A program made the translations under genes and the position numbers. Below, in pieces: positions 29,589 through 37,893 of a DNA stretch of 64,000 bases. A model generated the notes under the pieces. The model did not search any database and was not told the origin of the DNA. It saw only the letters and a list, made by a program, of their open reading frames with translations. Position 1 is the stretch's first letter, and each line of letters starts with the position of its first letter. This DNA is from Bog-532 sp963732345 (GTDB lineage: Bacteria; Actinomycetota; Actinomycetes; Streptosporangiales; Streptosporangiaceae), in assembly GCA_963732345.1 (NCBI GenBank), contig CAVSZI010000002.1, positions 186,001-250,000 on the forward strand, read 5' to 3'.

Positions 29589-31390
29589 CCAGTGAGCCGG
29601 TGAGCGTGCGCGAGATCGAGAGGGTGCCCGCCGGGCGCCGGCCGCTGCTGCGCCTGCTCTGGCTGGCCCGGCCGCTGCGCGGCCGGCTGGCGCTCTCGGT
29701 ACTGGCCGGCGCGGCCGCCACCGGTTTCGGCGTGGCGCTGCTGGCCACATCGGGGTTCATGCTGGCCCGCGCGTCCGAGCATCCGAGCATTCTGGCCATC
29801 TCCGTGGCGGTCGTGGCGGTCCGCGCGTTCAGCGTCGGCCGCGGAGTGTCCCGCTACCTCGAGCGCCTGACCTCTCACGACGTCGCCTTCCGGGTGCTGG
29901 CTGACATCCGGGTGACCATCTACCGGCGGCTGGAGCGGCTCGCGCCGGCCGGGCTGGCCGCCTTCCGGTCCGGTGATCTGCTGGCCGCGCTGGTCAGTGA
30001 CGTGGACGCCACCCAGGACCTGTTCATCCGCGGCATCGGGCCGCCGCTGGCCGCGGTGCTGGTCGGCGCGGGAGCAGTGACGGTGTGCCTGCTGATCCTG
30101 GCGCCGGCCGGCGGTGTGCTGGCTCTCGGGCTCCTGGCTGCCGGCGCCGTGGCGCCGGCCCTGGCCGTCGCCGCCTCGCGGCGGGCGGCCCGGGCCACCG
30201 CACCGGCCCGTGGCGAGCTCAGCGCGGCCGTCACGGACCTGCTGTCGGGTGCGGCCGACCTGCACGCGTTCGGCGCCCAGGACGCCGCTCTCGCCGCCGC
30301 TGCCGAGGCGGACGGAAAGCTGACGGTGCTGGCCAGGCGCTCCGCTGCCGCGATGGGCCTGGGCAGCGGGCTGATCGCGGGCCTCACCGGGCTCACCGTG
30401 TGGGCCGTACTCGTCCTCGGGGTGGCGGCCGTGGGACAGGGCACACTGACCCGGGTGCCGCTGGCGGTACTGACCCTCACGGCGCTGGCCGCCTTCGAGG
30501 CGGTCACGGTCATGCCGGCGGCCGCGCTGCAGCTTGGCGCCGCGCGCTCCTCCGCCCGTCGCGTCGGCACGATCCTGGACGCGCCGGACCCGGTCGCCGA
30601 GCCGGCCACTCCCCGGCCGCTGGCCGCCGGGCCGGTGCACGTGCGGCTGAGCGGGGTGCGGGTCCGGTACGAGCCGGACGGGCCGCTCGCGCTGGACGGG
30701 CTCGATCTGGACCTGCCGCCAGGCCGGCGGGTCGCGCTCATCGGCCCGAGTGGTGCCGGGAAGTCCACCGCGGCCGCTGTCCTGCTGCGCTTCCGCGACC
30801 CGGCCGGCGGCGCCGTCACCCTGAACGGCGCCGACCTGGCCAGCTACGCCGCCGATGAGGTGCGGACGGTGATCGGCGGCTGTGCCCAGGACCCGCACAT
30901 CTTCGACGCCACCGTCCGCGACAACCTGCGCCTGGGCCGCGCGGGCGCCAGCGACGATGAGCTGGCCGCGGCCGCGGCGCGGGCCCGGCTGCTGCCCTGG
31001 ATCAATTCCCTCCCGCTGGGCTGGGACACGCGGGTCGGCACGCACGGCGCGGCGATGTCGGGCGGTGAACGGCAGCGGCTCGCCCTGGCCAGGGCCCTGC
31101 TCGCCGACCCGGCCGTGCTGATCCTCGACGAGCCGACCGCTCACCTGGACCCCGAAGCGCGCGCCGCGCTGACCGCCGACGTACTGGCCCTCACCGCGGG
31201 CCGCGCCACCCTGTTCATCACCCATGAAATGGAGGGACTCGACCAGGTTGACGAGATCATCGTCCTGGACCACGGGAAGGTCACCGAGCGCGGCACGCAT
31301 GCGCAGCTGATGCGCGCCCACGGCCGCTACCGGCAACTTCGGGACGCGCCGTCCTTCTGGCCCGCGCCGGCCGCGCCGGAGCGGAGCTAG
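29585..31390 (+). CDS. cydC: CydC-type ABC transporter half (cytochrome bd assembly)
   Basis: A 601-residue partner of CydD. Start GTG 29585 overlaps the cydD stop (GTGA); the same frame is open far upstream inside cydD, but that part is a shadow. Membrane region with SVLAGAAATGFGVALLATSGFML and RAFSVGRGVSRYLERL, typical of CydC, then ATPase with GPSGAGKST, MSGGERQRLALARALL and VLILDEPTAHLDPE. The TAG stop lies in CTAG, which the convergent DUF202 gene also uses as its stop. Confidence 0.92.
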   Translation: MTSEPVSVREIERVPAGRRPLLRLLWLARPLRGRLALSVLAGAAATGFGVALLATSGFMLARASEHPSILAISVAVVAVRAFSVGRGVSRYLERLTSHDVAFRVLADIRVTIYRRLERLAPAGLAAFRSGDLLAALVSDVDATQDLFIRGIGPPLAAVLVGAGAVTVCLLILAPAGGVLALGLLAAGAVAPALAVAASRRAARATAPARGELSAAVTDLLSGAADLHAFGAQDAALAAAAEADGKLTVLARRSAAAMGLGSGLIAGLTGLTVWAVLVLGVAAVGQGTLTRVPLAVLTLTALAAFEAVTVMPAAALQLGAARSSARRVGTILDAPDPVAEPATPRPLAAGPVHVRLSGVRVRYEPDGPLALDGLDLDLPPGRRVALIGPSGAGKSTAAAVLLRFRDPAGGAVTLNGADLASYAADEVRTVIGGCAQDPHIFDATVRDNLRLGRAGASDDELAAAAARARLLPWINSLPLGWDTRVGTHGAAMSGGERQRLALARALLADPAVLILDEPTAHLDPEARAALTADVLALTAGRATLFITHEMEGLDQVDEIIVLDHGKVTERGTHAQLMRAHGRYRQLRDAPSFWPAPAAPERS

Positions 31391-31725
31391 GGCCGGAGGC
31401 CGCTGGGCTCGGGGCCAAGGAGGGCGATCACCAGCGCGACGACCGACACGGCGGTGACGGCTATGGCGATCAGCAGGAGCTGCCGCGGCCGGGCCCGTCC
31501 CGCACCCGACGCGCGGGCCACCTGGCCAAGCTCCCAGATCAGGCCGCTGAGGACCAGGATCGAGATGCCCGCGTAAGGACGGCTCTTGAGGACGGCGCCC
31601 CCCAGCGCCGCGAACGAAATCGCCGTCCGCGTCCAGGAAAGCTCGGTCCTCTCCCGGGCCAGCCCTGGATCGGCGTCCTCGATGTCGTCCTCGATGTCGT
31701 CCTCGATGTCGTCAGCGGGCGTCAT
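31387..31725 (-). CDS. DUF202 membrane protein (second of a pair)
   Basis: A 112-residue protein with an acidic N-terminus made of repeated DDIE units (from a GATGTCGTCCTC DNA repeat at about 31680-31715). The DUF202 signature LARERTELSWTRTAISFAALGGA and two further membrane helices follow. DUF202/YidH proteins are small membrane proteins of unknown function, often in pairs as here. ATG overlaps the stop of the upstream partner (TGATG), so translation is coupled. Confidence 0.8.
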   Translation of the reverse strand: MTPADDIEDDIEDDIEDADPGLARERTELSWTRTAISFAALGGAVLKSRPYAGISILVLSGLIWELGQVARASGAGRARPRQLLLIAIAVTAVSVVALVIALLGPEPSGLRP

Positions 31726-32126
31726 CAGTGCCGTGTCACCCCCGACAGCAGGGTAACCGCCACCGCGATCAGCCCGATGACCGCGATGGTCACGGCCAGG
31801 ATCCAGGGCAGCCGCGAGCGGCTGATGGGCTCGCCGCGGCGGAGCGCACGCTGCTTGACCGTCCATTCCCGGTAGCTGATGACGACGACGGCCGAGCCGA
31901 GGAGGATCAGGGGCGTTCCGATGACGCGCCGGCCCCAGGGGACACTGGGGAAGGGCGGCAGCAGCTGCACGATCGCCAGCCCCGCGGTCACCAGCGCGAG
32001 CGCGGTGCGGCTCCAGGCCAGGAAGGTCCGCTCGTTGGCGAGGGTAAACCGGGCATCCGGCTCGGCCTCGTCCGCGGGGCCTGCGTGGCCGACTGAGTTG
32101 TCGTGGCGGCTGGGATCCGTCCGCAC
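31725..32126 (-). CDS. DUF202 membrane protein (first of a pair)
   Basis: A 133-residue protein with the same signature as its partner (FTLANERTFLAWSRTALALVTAGLAIVQL) and three membrane helices. The start is uncertain. GTG at 32126 has GGGAGAGGA directly upstream; GTG at 32165 is the longer option. The upstream intergenic region carries structured element copy 1 about 145 bp away, so on the minus strand that element would lie in this operon's leader. Confidence 0.78.
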   Translation of the reverse strand: MRTDPSRHDNSVGHAGPADEAEPDARFTLANERTFLAWSRTALALVTAGLAIVQLLPPFPSVPWGRRVIGTPLILLGSAVVVISYREWTVKQRALRRGEPISRSRLPWILAVTIAVIGLIAVAVTLLSGVTRH

Positions 32127-32270
32127 TCCTCTCCCGTCGCCCGCACGAGCAGGTAAGCGCACCACCTGCAGGCCCAGGAAATGATTCCGTCACTACCCTC
32201 CTGCATCCCCGCGCCGCCACGGTTCACTCCATGGGGGTGATTCAGGCCGCGGGTGCCTGGGGGGAGGCTT

Positions 32271-32466
32271 CCAGAAGGTAGATTGACCGAGCAGTAAGGT
32301 TACTTAGTGGTAGTTTACAGCGAATGGTCAGGCTGATCCCTGATTCTCCAGGTGGCTGTTTCCGGTCAAGGGAGTGACACCAGCCCGGAAACAGCCCCCA
32401 GAGCGCGGCCCGCCGACCATGCCCTCCCCCCGGGCGGCCCCTGAAGGTCGGCGGGCCGCCTCGCCA
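32271..32466. ncRNA. structured non-coding element, copy 1
   Basis: About 196 nt, closely related to a second copy at 34748-34941. Hairpin 1 is GGCTGTTTCCGG (32354-32365) with CCGGAAACAGCC (32385-32396), perfect over 12 bp. Hairpin 2 is GCGGCCCGCCGACC (32405-32418) with GGTCGGCGGGCCGC (32446-32459), perfect over 14 bp. A small TCAGG/CCTGA stem is at 32328-32343. On the plus strand TTGACC (32283-32288) lies 16 bases before TAGTGG, a possible promoter conserved in both copies. The transcribed strand is not known; it could be a small RNA (plus) or a leader of the DUF202 genes (minus). Confidence 0.6.
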
Positions 32467-32523
32467 GGTCGTACGTCTCACGGCAACGGTCTGGCGATCG
32501 GCCCGGCGGCCGGGTGTCACTCG

Positions 32524-34440
32524 TTACCCGGGCAGGGCGGAGCTACCTCCGTGGCCGGACTCGATGAGCAGCGATACGGCCTCGATCAGGGCCAGGTGGG
32601 TGAAGGCCTGCGGGAAATTGCCGAGGTGCTGGCCTGTCGCAGCGTCGATCTCTTCCGCGTAGAGCTGCAGCGGCCCGGCGAACGACAGCAGTTTCTGGCA
32701 CAGGGCGCGTGCCCGGTCGGCCTGGCCAATCATGGCCAGTGCGGTCACCAGCCAGAAGGAGCAGATGGTGAAGGTGCCTTCCTCGCCGTCGAACCCGGTG
32801 TCTGTTCCCTCCACCTTGTAGCGCAGGACCAGGCCGTCCTGGGTCAGCTCGTCCGCGATGGCTAGCACGGTCGAGATGACGCGCTTGTCGTCGGCGGGCA
32901 GGAATCCCATGATCGGCAGCAGCAGCAGCGAGGCGTCGAGCTCATCGGTCTCGTAGTGCTGCCGGAACACGCCCCGTTCGGACACGCCCTTGTCCAGTAT
33001 CTCGGCCTTGATCTCATCGGCCCCCGCCCGCCAGCGCTGGGCCCGTTCGTCCGCACCCCGCTCCTCGGCAAGATCGGCGCCGCGCGCGGCCGCCACCCAG
33101 CACATCACCTTCGACGCGACGAAGTGCTTGGGGTCGCCGCGGACTTCCCAGATTCCCTGGTCGGGCTCGCGCCAGTGCTGCAGGGCGGCGTCCACGAATC
33201 CAGCGAGCCCTTCCCACACCGGCGCGAAGATCTGGGTGGCTCCCTGCCGGAACTGGACATCCAGCGCGTCAAGAATCATGCCCCACACGTCGTGCTGCTG
33301 CTGATTCCAGGCCCCGTTGCCGACCCGGACCGGGCGCGCCCCGCGCCACCCGGACAGGTGATCGAGGGTCCGCTCGGTCAGGTCGCGTTCCCCGCCGATG
33401 CCGTACATGATCTGCAGCTCGAGCTTGCGGTTGAGATCACCGCCGCTGACCGCGTCGATGACGAAGCCCCAGTACTCGATCGCCTCCCAGTCGAAGCCCA
33501 GGCGATACAGCGAGCGGAGCATGAACGCCGAGTCTCTGATCCAGGTGAACCGGTAGTCCCAGTTGCGCGCCCCGCCCGGCGTCTCCGGCAGCGAGGTCGT
33601 CGACGCGGCCATGATGGCGCCGGTGGGAGCGTAGCTGAGACCTTTCAGGGTCAGGGCGCTGCGGTCGAGGTAGGGCTTCCACGGATGGTCGGGGATCTTG
33701 GCGGAACTGAGCCAGTCTCGCCAGAAATCGACCGTGGTGTTCAGCGCGCTGAACGCCTCGTCCTGGTCAGTCGGCGCCTTGGCATCTCCCCAGGTGAGAG
33801 CGACGAATGCCGACTGGCCCGGGGTGAGCGTCGTGCGGCCGTAACAGCGGGCGCCCAGCACGCCAAGCGGGATGGTACCCGCCAGCTTGAGCTGCACGTC
33901 TCCCTCCGCGGGGGCGATGGTCATCGCATCGTAGCCCTTGCCCTGATAGCTCCACGTGCCGCCGGCGGTCCCGTAGTTGAAGAGCGGGCCGCAGTTCACG
34001 ACGGCCTCGACCCGGCCGCTGAGGCACGTCGCGATCCGCACCAGCGCGCCGACCGCGCCGAAATCAGACGGAGCCCGGTGATAATCCGGCCGCCGTCCCT
34101 CGTGCGAGACCGGGCCCATGGCCAGGAAGTCCTGGACGGTCATCCACCCCGTCGGGGTCTGCCAGGTCGTTTCCAGCACCATCGTCCCCGGGACGTACCG
34201 GCGATGCTGAGGAACGTGCGTGTTACCGGGACCGAACCGGAACATGCCGGCGGCCCGGTCCAGCAGCGCCCCGAAGACGCTCGGGGAATCGGGCCGCGGC
34301 AGGCACAGCCATTCGACCGACCCGTCCGGCGCGACCAGGCAGCTCTGCTCGCAGTTCGACAGGAATCCGTAATCGGCAATCGGCGGGAACAGGCTCTCAG
34401 CAGGCTGGCCTTTGGCGGTCAGGGCAGGGATGTCGGGCAT
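32524..34440 (-). CDS. GH15 family glycoside hydrolase (glucoamylase/trehalase type)
   Basis: A 638-residue enzyme of the bacterial GH15 type. The N-terminal beta domain starts IADYGFLSNCEQSCLVAPDGSVEWLCLPR. The (alpha/alpha)6 barrel shows NWDYRFTWIRDSAFMLRSLY, WEVRGDPKHFVASKVMCWVA and the second catalytic region EEGTFTICSFWLVTALAM. Family members release glucose from alpha-glucans or hydrolyse trehalose, as in mycobacterial relatives; sequence alone does not separate the two here. ATG 34440 follows AAGAGG; ATG 34464 is a longer alternative. The gene is flanked on both sides by copies of the structured non-coding element. Confidence 0.87.
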   Translation of the reverse strand: MPDIPALTAKGQPAESLFPPIADYGFLSNCEQSCLVAPDGSVEWLCLPRPDSPSVFGALLDRAAGMFRFGPGNTHVPQHRRYVPGTMVLETTWQTPTGWMTVQDFLAMGPVSHEGRRPDYHRAPSDFGAVGALVRIATCLSGRVEAVVNCGPLFNYGTAGGTWSYQGKGYDAMTIAPAEGDVQLKLAGTIPLGVLGARCYGRTTLTPGQSAFVALTWGDAKAPTDQDEAFSALNTTVDFWRDWLSSAKIPDHPWKPYLDRSALTLKGLSYAPTGAIMAASTTSLPETPGGARNWDYRFTWIRDSAFMLRSLYRLGFDWEAIEYWGFVIDAVSGGDLNRKLELQIMYGIGGERDLTERTLDHLSGWRGARPVRVGNGAWNQQQHDVWGMILDALDVQFRQGATQIFAPVWEGLAGFVDAALQHWREPDQGIWEVRGDPKHFVASKVMCWVAAARGADLAEERGADERAQRWRAGADEIKAEILDKGVSERGVFRQHYETDELDASLLLLPIMGFLPADDKRVISTVLAIADELTQDGLVLRYKVEGTDTGFDGEEGTFTICSFWLVTALAMIGQADRARALCQKLLSFAGPLQLYAEEIDAATGQHLGNFPQAFTHLALIEAVSLLIESGHGGSSALPG

Positions 34441-34580
34441 GTGGCCTCTTTTCGGCACGTCCATCGTGCTCGCTCACACGCGTAGTCTGGCCGTCCGAGG
34501 CGCGCGGGCGCTTCATCCCCGCCGGGTGATCTTGTTCGGCCCAGCATGATCGGTCGAATTCGGCCGCCCCACCGTGCGCC

Positions 34581-34740
34581 GCCACCTCCTGCCGCGCCCG
34601 CCCTCCGCCGTCACCTCACGCCGCGCCCCGCCCTTCGCCGTCACCTCACGCCGCGCCCCGCCCTTCGCCGTCACCTCACGCCGCGCCCCGCCCTTCGCCG
34701 TCACCTCACGCCGCGCCCCAGCCCCCGGCTTCACCGCATG
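34581..34740. repeat. 30-bp tandem repeat, about five units
   Basis: The unit TCACCTCACGCCGCGCCCCG plus CCCTTCGCCG begins at 34611, 34641 and 34671, these being identical. Degenerate units flank them at 34581 and 34701, and a final fragment begins at 34731. The array is contiguous without spacers. It lies 140-300 bp upstream of the GH15 start, between that gene and structured element copy 2. It may be a variable-number repeat affecting the promoter region. Confidence 0.85.
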
Positions 34741-34747
34741 CCCAGAT

Positions 34748-34941
34748 CCAGAAGGTACCCTGACCTGGAACTAAGGTTACTTAGTGGTAGTTTGCAGCGA
34801 ATGGTCAGGCTCATCCCTGATTCTTCAGGTGGCTCTTCCGGCCAAGGTAGTGAAACCAGCCCGGAAAGAGCCGCTAGAGCGCGCCCCGTCGACCATGCCC
34901 TTCCCCCGGGCGCCCCTGATGGTCGGCGGGGCGCCTCGCCA
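34748..34941. ncRNA. structured non-coding element, copy 2
   Basis: About 194 nt, collinear with copy 1. Hairpin 1 is GGCTCTTCCGG (34831-34841) with CCGGAAAGAGCC (34861-34872). Hairpin 2 is GCGCCCCGTCGACC (34881-34894) with GGTCGGCGGGGCGC (34921-34934). Compared with copy 1, a G-C pair in hairpin 1 is replaced by C-G and one pair near the base of hairpin 2 is swapped in the same way, while loops drift. That is the pattern expected of a conserved RNA or cruciform structure. It lies upstream of both GH15 (minus) and the LAL regulator (plus). Confidence 0.6.
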
Positions 34942-35195
34942 ACGCCCCGTGCCCTGCACCGCGGGGCGAAGTTGCCTCCGCGCCGGCCTGGCTTTCATCA
35001 CAAAAGCGCATGTGAACGACGAAACATGAACGCACGCGGGCCGACAAAAGGGACACCATGGCCAATGCATCCAATTTTATTGATCTTGGACCCTGACCTG
35101 CATTGTTTCTCGCCAGCGAGAATGCCAGAGTGGGAGGCGACCGTCAGGGCTGCTCCGGACCCGGGCAGCAGCAGAAACTAGCTGCGGGGGGCAGT

Positions 35196-37721
35196 GTGGG
35201 TCGCGCCAGGCCGCACGTCACCACCGATACTCCTGCGGTTCACCGTAGTTCCGTGGCTGGCCGCCTGAATGCCGTCCCCAGCTCCCAGGTCGCTGCCCTG
35301 GGCCGGGAGCGCACCGCTCATCGGGGCGAGCCTGACGTTGACGATGACTCATCCGGTGTTCCCGGCCCGGCCATCCCGGTGAAATCAGCCCCACCTTCCG
35401 ATGATCTTCCTGATGATCTTCCGGCTGGGCGCCTCGCAGGCCCCCTGGGCCCCGCAGGCCGCCGAGGCCCCGCGGGGCCGCCCGGCCCCGCAGGCCTCGA
35501 CGTGCTTCTCGAGACGAAGCTCTATGCTCCTGCGCTCCGGGCGGACTGGGTGGACCGCCGTGAGCTGGTTGATTGCCTGTCTGGCGGTACCGCCAAGCTC
35601 CTGCTCGTGGACGCCCCGGCCGGCTTCGGCAAATCCACCCTTGTCGCGCAGTGGCGGGTGAGCCCGTCCGAGAGCCGCCCGTTCGCATGGGTCTCACTCG
35701 ACCACGGTGACAACGACCCCGGGCGGTTGTGGTGGCACGTGGCCTCCTCCCTGCAGCGGGCCTGCCCCGGGTTCAGCGCTGAAGACGTCCTGGCTGCCCT
35801 CCTGGGCCATCGGCCGGATTTTGCCGGGACGCTGCTCCCGCGGCTCGTCAACGAGCTGGCCACCCTGCCGGAGCCGGTTGTCCTGGTGCTGGATGACTGC
35901 CACGTGATCAGCGAACCTGACTGCCATGACCAGATCGCGCTCTTGCTGCGGCACCTGCCGCCGGCCGTCCAGCTTGTGCTGATCACGCGGACTGACCCGC
36001 CGCTGCCGCTCGCCCGCTTGCGGGCCGCCGGGGAGCTGGTCGAGGTCCGGGCGGCCGAGCTCCGTTTCACGCCCGCGCAGACGGCTGAGCTCGTCACCGC
36101 TGCCGCCGGCGTTGAGCTCGGCGAGACCGATCTGGCTGAACTTGTCGACCAGACCGAAGGCTGGCCCGCGGGCATCTACCTCGCGGCTCTTTCGATGCGC
36201 GGGCACCCGTCGCCCAGTGCCATCATCCGCCAGTTCAGCGGCGAGAGCCGGTTTGTCGTCGACTTTCTGGCTGAGGAGGTGCTGAGTGACCAGCCCGGGA
36301 TCGTCCGGCAGTTCTTGACCCGAACCTCGATTCTCGGCCGGTTCTGCGCGCCGCTCTGCGATGCCGTGACCGGATCGGCCGGTGCGGCCGAGATCATCGA
36401 CGTCCTGGAGCGGCAGAACCTTTTCGTGGTCCCACTCGACGACACCCGGCAGTGGTTCCGCTATCACCATCTTTTTGCGCAGATGCTGCGCAGCGAACTC
36501 GACCGGACCGAACCGGAACTGGTGCTCACCCTGCACGAGCGCGCCAGCGCCTGGTACCGCCGGTCGGGCTCGCCGGACGAGGCGATCAGTCACGCGCGTG
36601 CCGCCGGGGATGCCGCCGGGGTCGTCGACCTCATCGCCGAGCACTGGGGTGCCTACGCGGACCGCGGTCAGGTAGCGGCCGTTCGCAGCTGGCTGAGCTT
36701 GCTCGGAGACGACGTCCTCAGCGCCGATCCCGTAGCCGCGCACTGCGCCGCGTGGGCCGCGGCGCTGTCGGATGACCGGGAATCCCTGGTGCGCTGGCTG
36801 CGGATCGTCGAGACCAGCGAGCATGAGGGGGCGCTTCCGGACGGGATCCGGTCGCTACGGTCGTCGGCGGCGCTGCTGAAAGGCAGCTTCGGATTCGAGG
36901 GCATCGGCCCCATGCGCGGCGCGGCCGCCGAAGCCGCCGCGCTGGAGACCGATCCGGCGTCGCCGTGGTACGCCTTTGCCCGGGCTTCGCACGCGGCCGC
37001 CCTCTACTGGTCCGGCGACCTGGATGCCGCCGCCGCGCAAGCGCGTGATGCCTCGGCAGCCACCGGGTCGAGCGCGCCGATCCGCATGGCGGGATCCGCG
37101 GTCCTGTCCTTGATCGCGGTCGACCGGGGAGACATAGCCGAGGCCCGGCAATGGGCGCGGACGGCTCAGGAGATCGTGGCCGACGCTGCCCCGGGTCTCG
37201 GCGGAGCCCCGCACATCTCCCTCGCCTTCACGGCCGCCGGTGTGATTTCCGCACGGAACGGGCAGCTCGCCGAGGCCCGCAGTGAGTTCGAGCATGCACT
37301 CGAGATCCGCCCGGGGAGGCGCGGGATCAGCCCGTGGCATACCGTTGAAATTCTCCTCCGGCTCGCGCCGGTGCTGTTTGACCTCGGCCACCAGCCCCGA
37401 GCCGCCGCTCTTCTCGCCGAAGCCAGGTCGACGTTGCTCTTCTCGCCGGACGGCGCAGGCGCTCAGCTCGCCCGGCTGGACCGGATCGAACGGCGGCTGG
37501 CGGCCCCGCCGCAGGCGTTTTCGCCTGGCGCGCCGCTGACCGAGCGGGAGGCGGCCGTGCTGCGGCTGCTCGGCGGATCGCTGTCGCTGCGCGAGATCGG
37601 CCAGCAGCTATACCTGTCGTCTAACACGATCAAGACCCATACGCGGGCGATCTACCGGAAACTTGGCGTATCCACCCGCCGCGATGCCATTGCCCAGGCA
37701 CGTCAGATCGGCATTCGCTGA
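35196..37721 (+). CDS. LAL-type LuxR family transcriptional regulator
   Basis: About 841 residues. The N-terminal extension is disordered and holds a run of seven collagen-like triplets (GPLGPAGRRGPAGPPGPAG, about 35440-35500). Then come the STAND ATPase with LLLVDAPAGFGKSTLVAQW and VLVLDDCHVISE, a long helical repeat region, and the C-terminal LuxR helix-turn-helix (LTEREAAVLRLLGGSLSLRE, ending TRAIYRKLGVSTRRD). The start is uncertain. GTG 35196 has GCGGGGGG a few bases upstream; the frame is open from 35103 (TTG). It is divergent from the GH15 gene and could regulate it; this is inference from position. Confidence 0.85.
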   Translation: MGRARPHVTTDTPAVHRSSVAGRLNAVPSSQVAALGRERTAHRGEPDVDDDSSGVPGPAIPVKSAPPSDDLPDDLPAGRLAGPLGPAGRRGPAGPPGPAGLDVLLETKLYAPALRADWVDRRELVDCLSGGTAKLLLVDAPAGFGKSTLVAQWRVSPSESRPFAWVSLDHGDNDPGRLWWHVASSLQRACPGFSAEDVLAALLGHRPDFAGTLLPRLVNELATLPEPVVLVLDDCHVISEPDCHDQIALLLRHLPPAVQLVLITRTDPPLPLARLRAAGELVEVRAAELRFTPAQTAELVTAAAGVELGETDLAELVDQTEGWPAGIYLAALSMRGHPSPSAIIRQFSGESRFVVDFLAEEVLSDQPGIVRQFLTRTSILGRFCAPLCDAVTGSAGAAEIIDVLERQNLFVVPLDDTRQWFRYHHLFAQMLRSELDRTEPELVLTLHERASAWYRRSGSPDEAISHARAAGDAAGVVDLIAEHWGAYADRGQVAAVRSWLSLLGDDVLSADPVAAHCAAWAAALSDDRESLVRWLRIVETSEHEGALPDGIRSLRSSAALLKGSFGFEGIGPMRGAAAEAAALETDPASPWYAFARASHAAALYWSGDLDAAAAQARDASAATGSSAPIRMAGSAVLSLIAVDRGDIAEARQWARTAQEIVADAAPGLGGAPHISLAFTAAGVISARNGQLAEARSEFEHALEIRPGRRGISPWHTVEILLRLAPVLFDLGHQPRAAALLAEARSTLLFSPDGAGAQLARLDRIERRLAAPPQAFSPGAPLTEREAAVLRLLGGSLSLREIGQQLYLSSNTIKTHTRAIYRKLGVSTRRDAIAQARQIGIR

Positions 37722-37893
37722 GTCGTCTACCTGGCGCCTGCTCCTGATCACCCCCACCACCGGCGCGGGCTCGTAACCGCGGCGCCTGCTCCAGGTTCGC
37801 CGTCGCCGGGCGCTCCCGCCTCACCCACGATGGGTGAATACCCGTCCCGAAACGGCACGCGCCGAGGGCTCTCGTGCCGCCGGAGGCGGCCCC

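Noticed and set aside
27780..31336. Two long minus-strand frames (656 and 604 codons) opposite cydD and cydC, and the upstream extension of cydC from 28181
   Set aside because: They mirror the codon pattern of the two ABC genes. The cydC extension is out-of-frame cydD sequence; the true cydC start is the GTGA overlap at 29585.
34581..34740. Possible CRISPR array
   Set aside because: The 30-bp units are directly contiguous with no spacers and no cas genes are nearby, so it is a simple tandem repeat.
32271..34941. Structured element considered as the known actinobacterial 6C RNA
   Set aside because: 6C RNA needs runs of six or more C in both hairpin loops. Only hairpin 2 of copy 1 has such a run and the hairpin 1 loop has none. 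No other known riboswitch consensus fits by eye.
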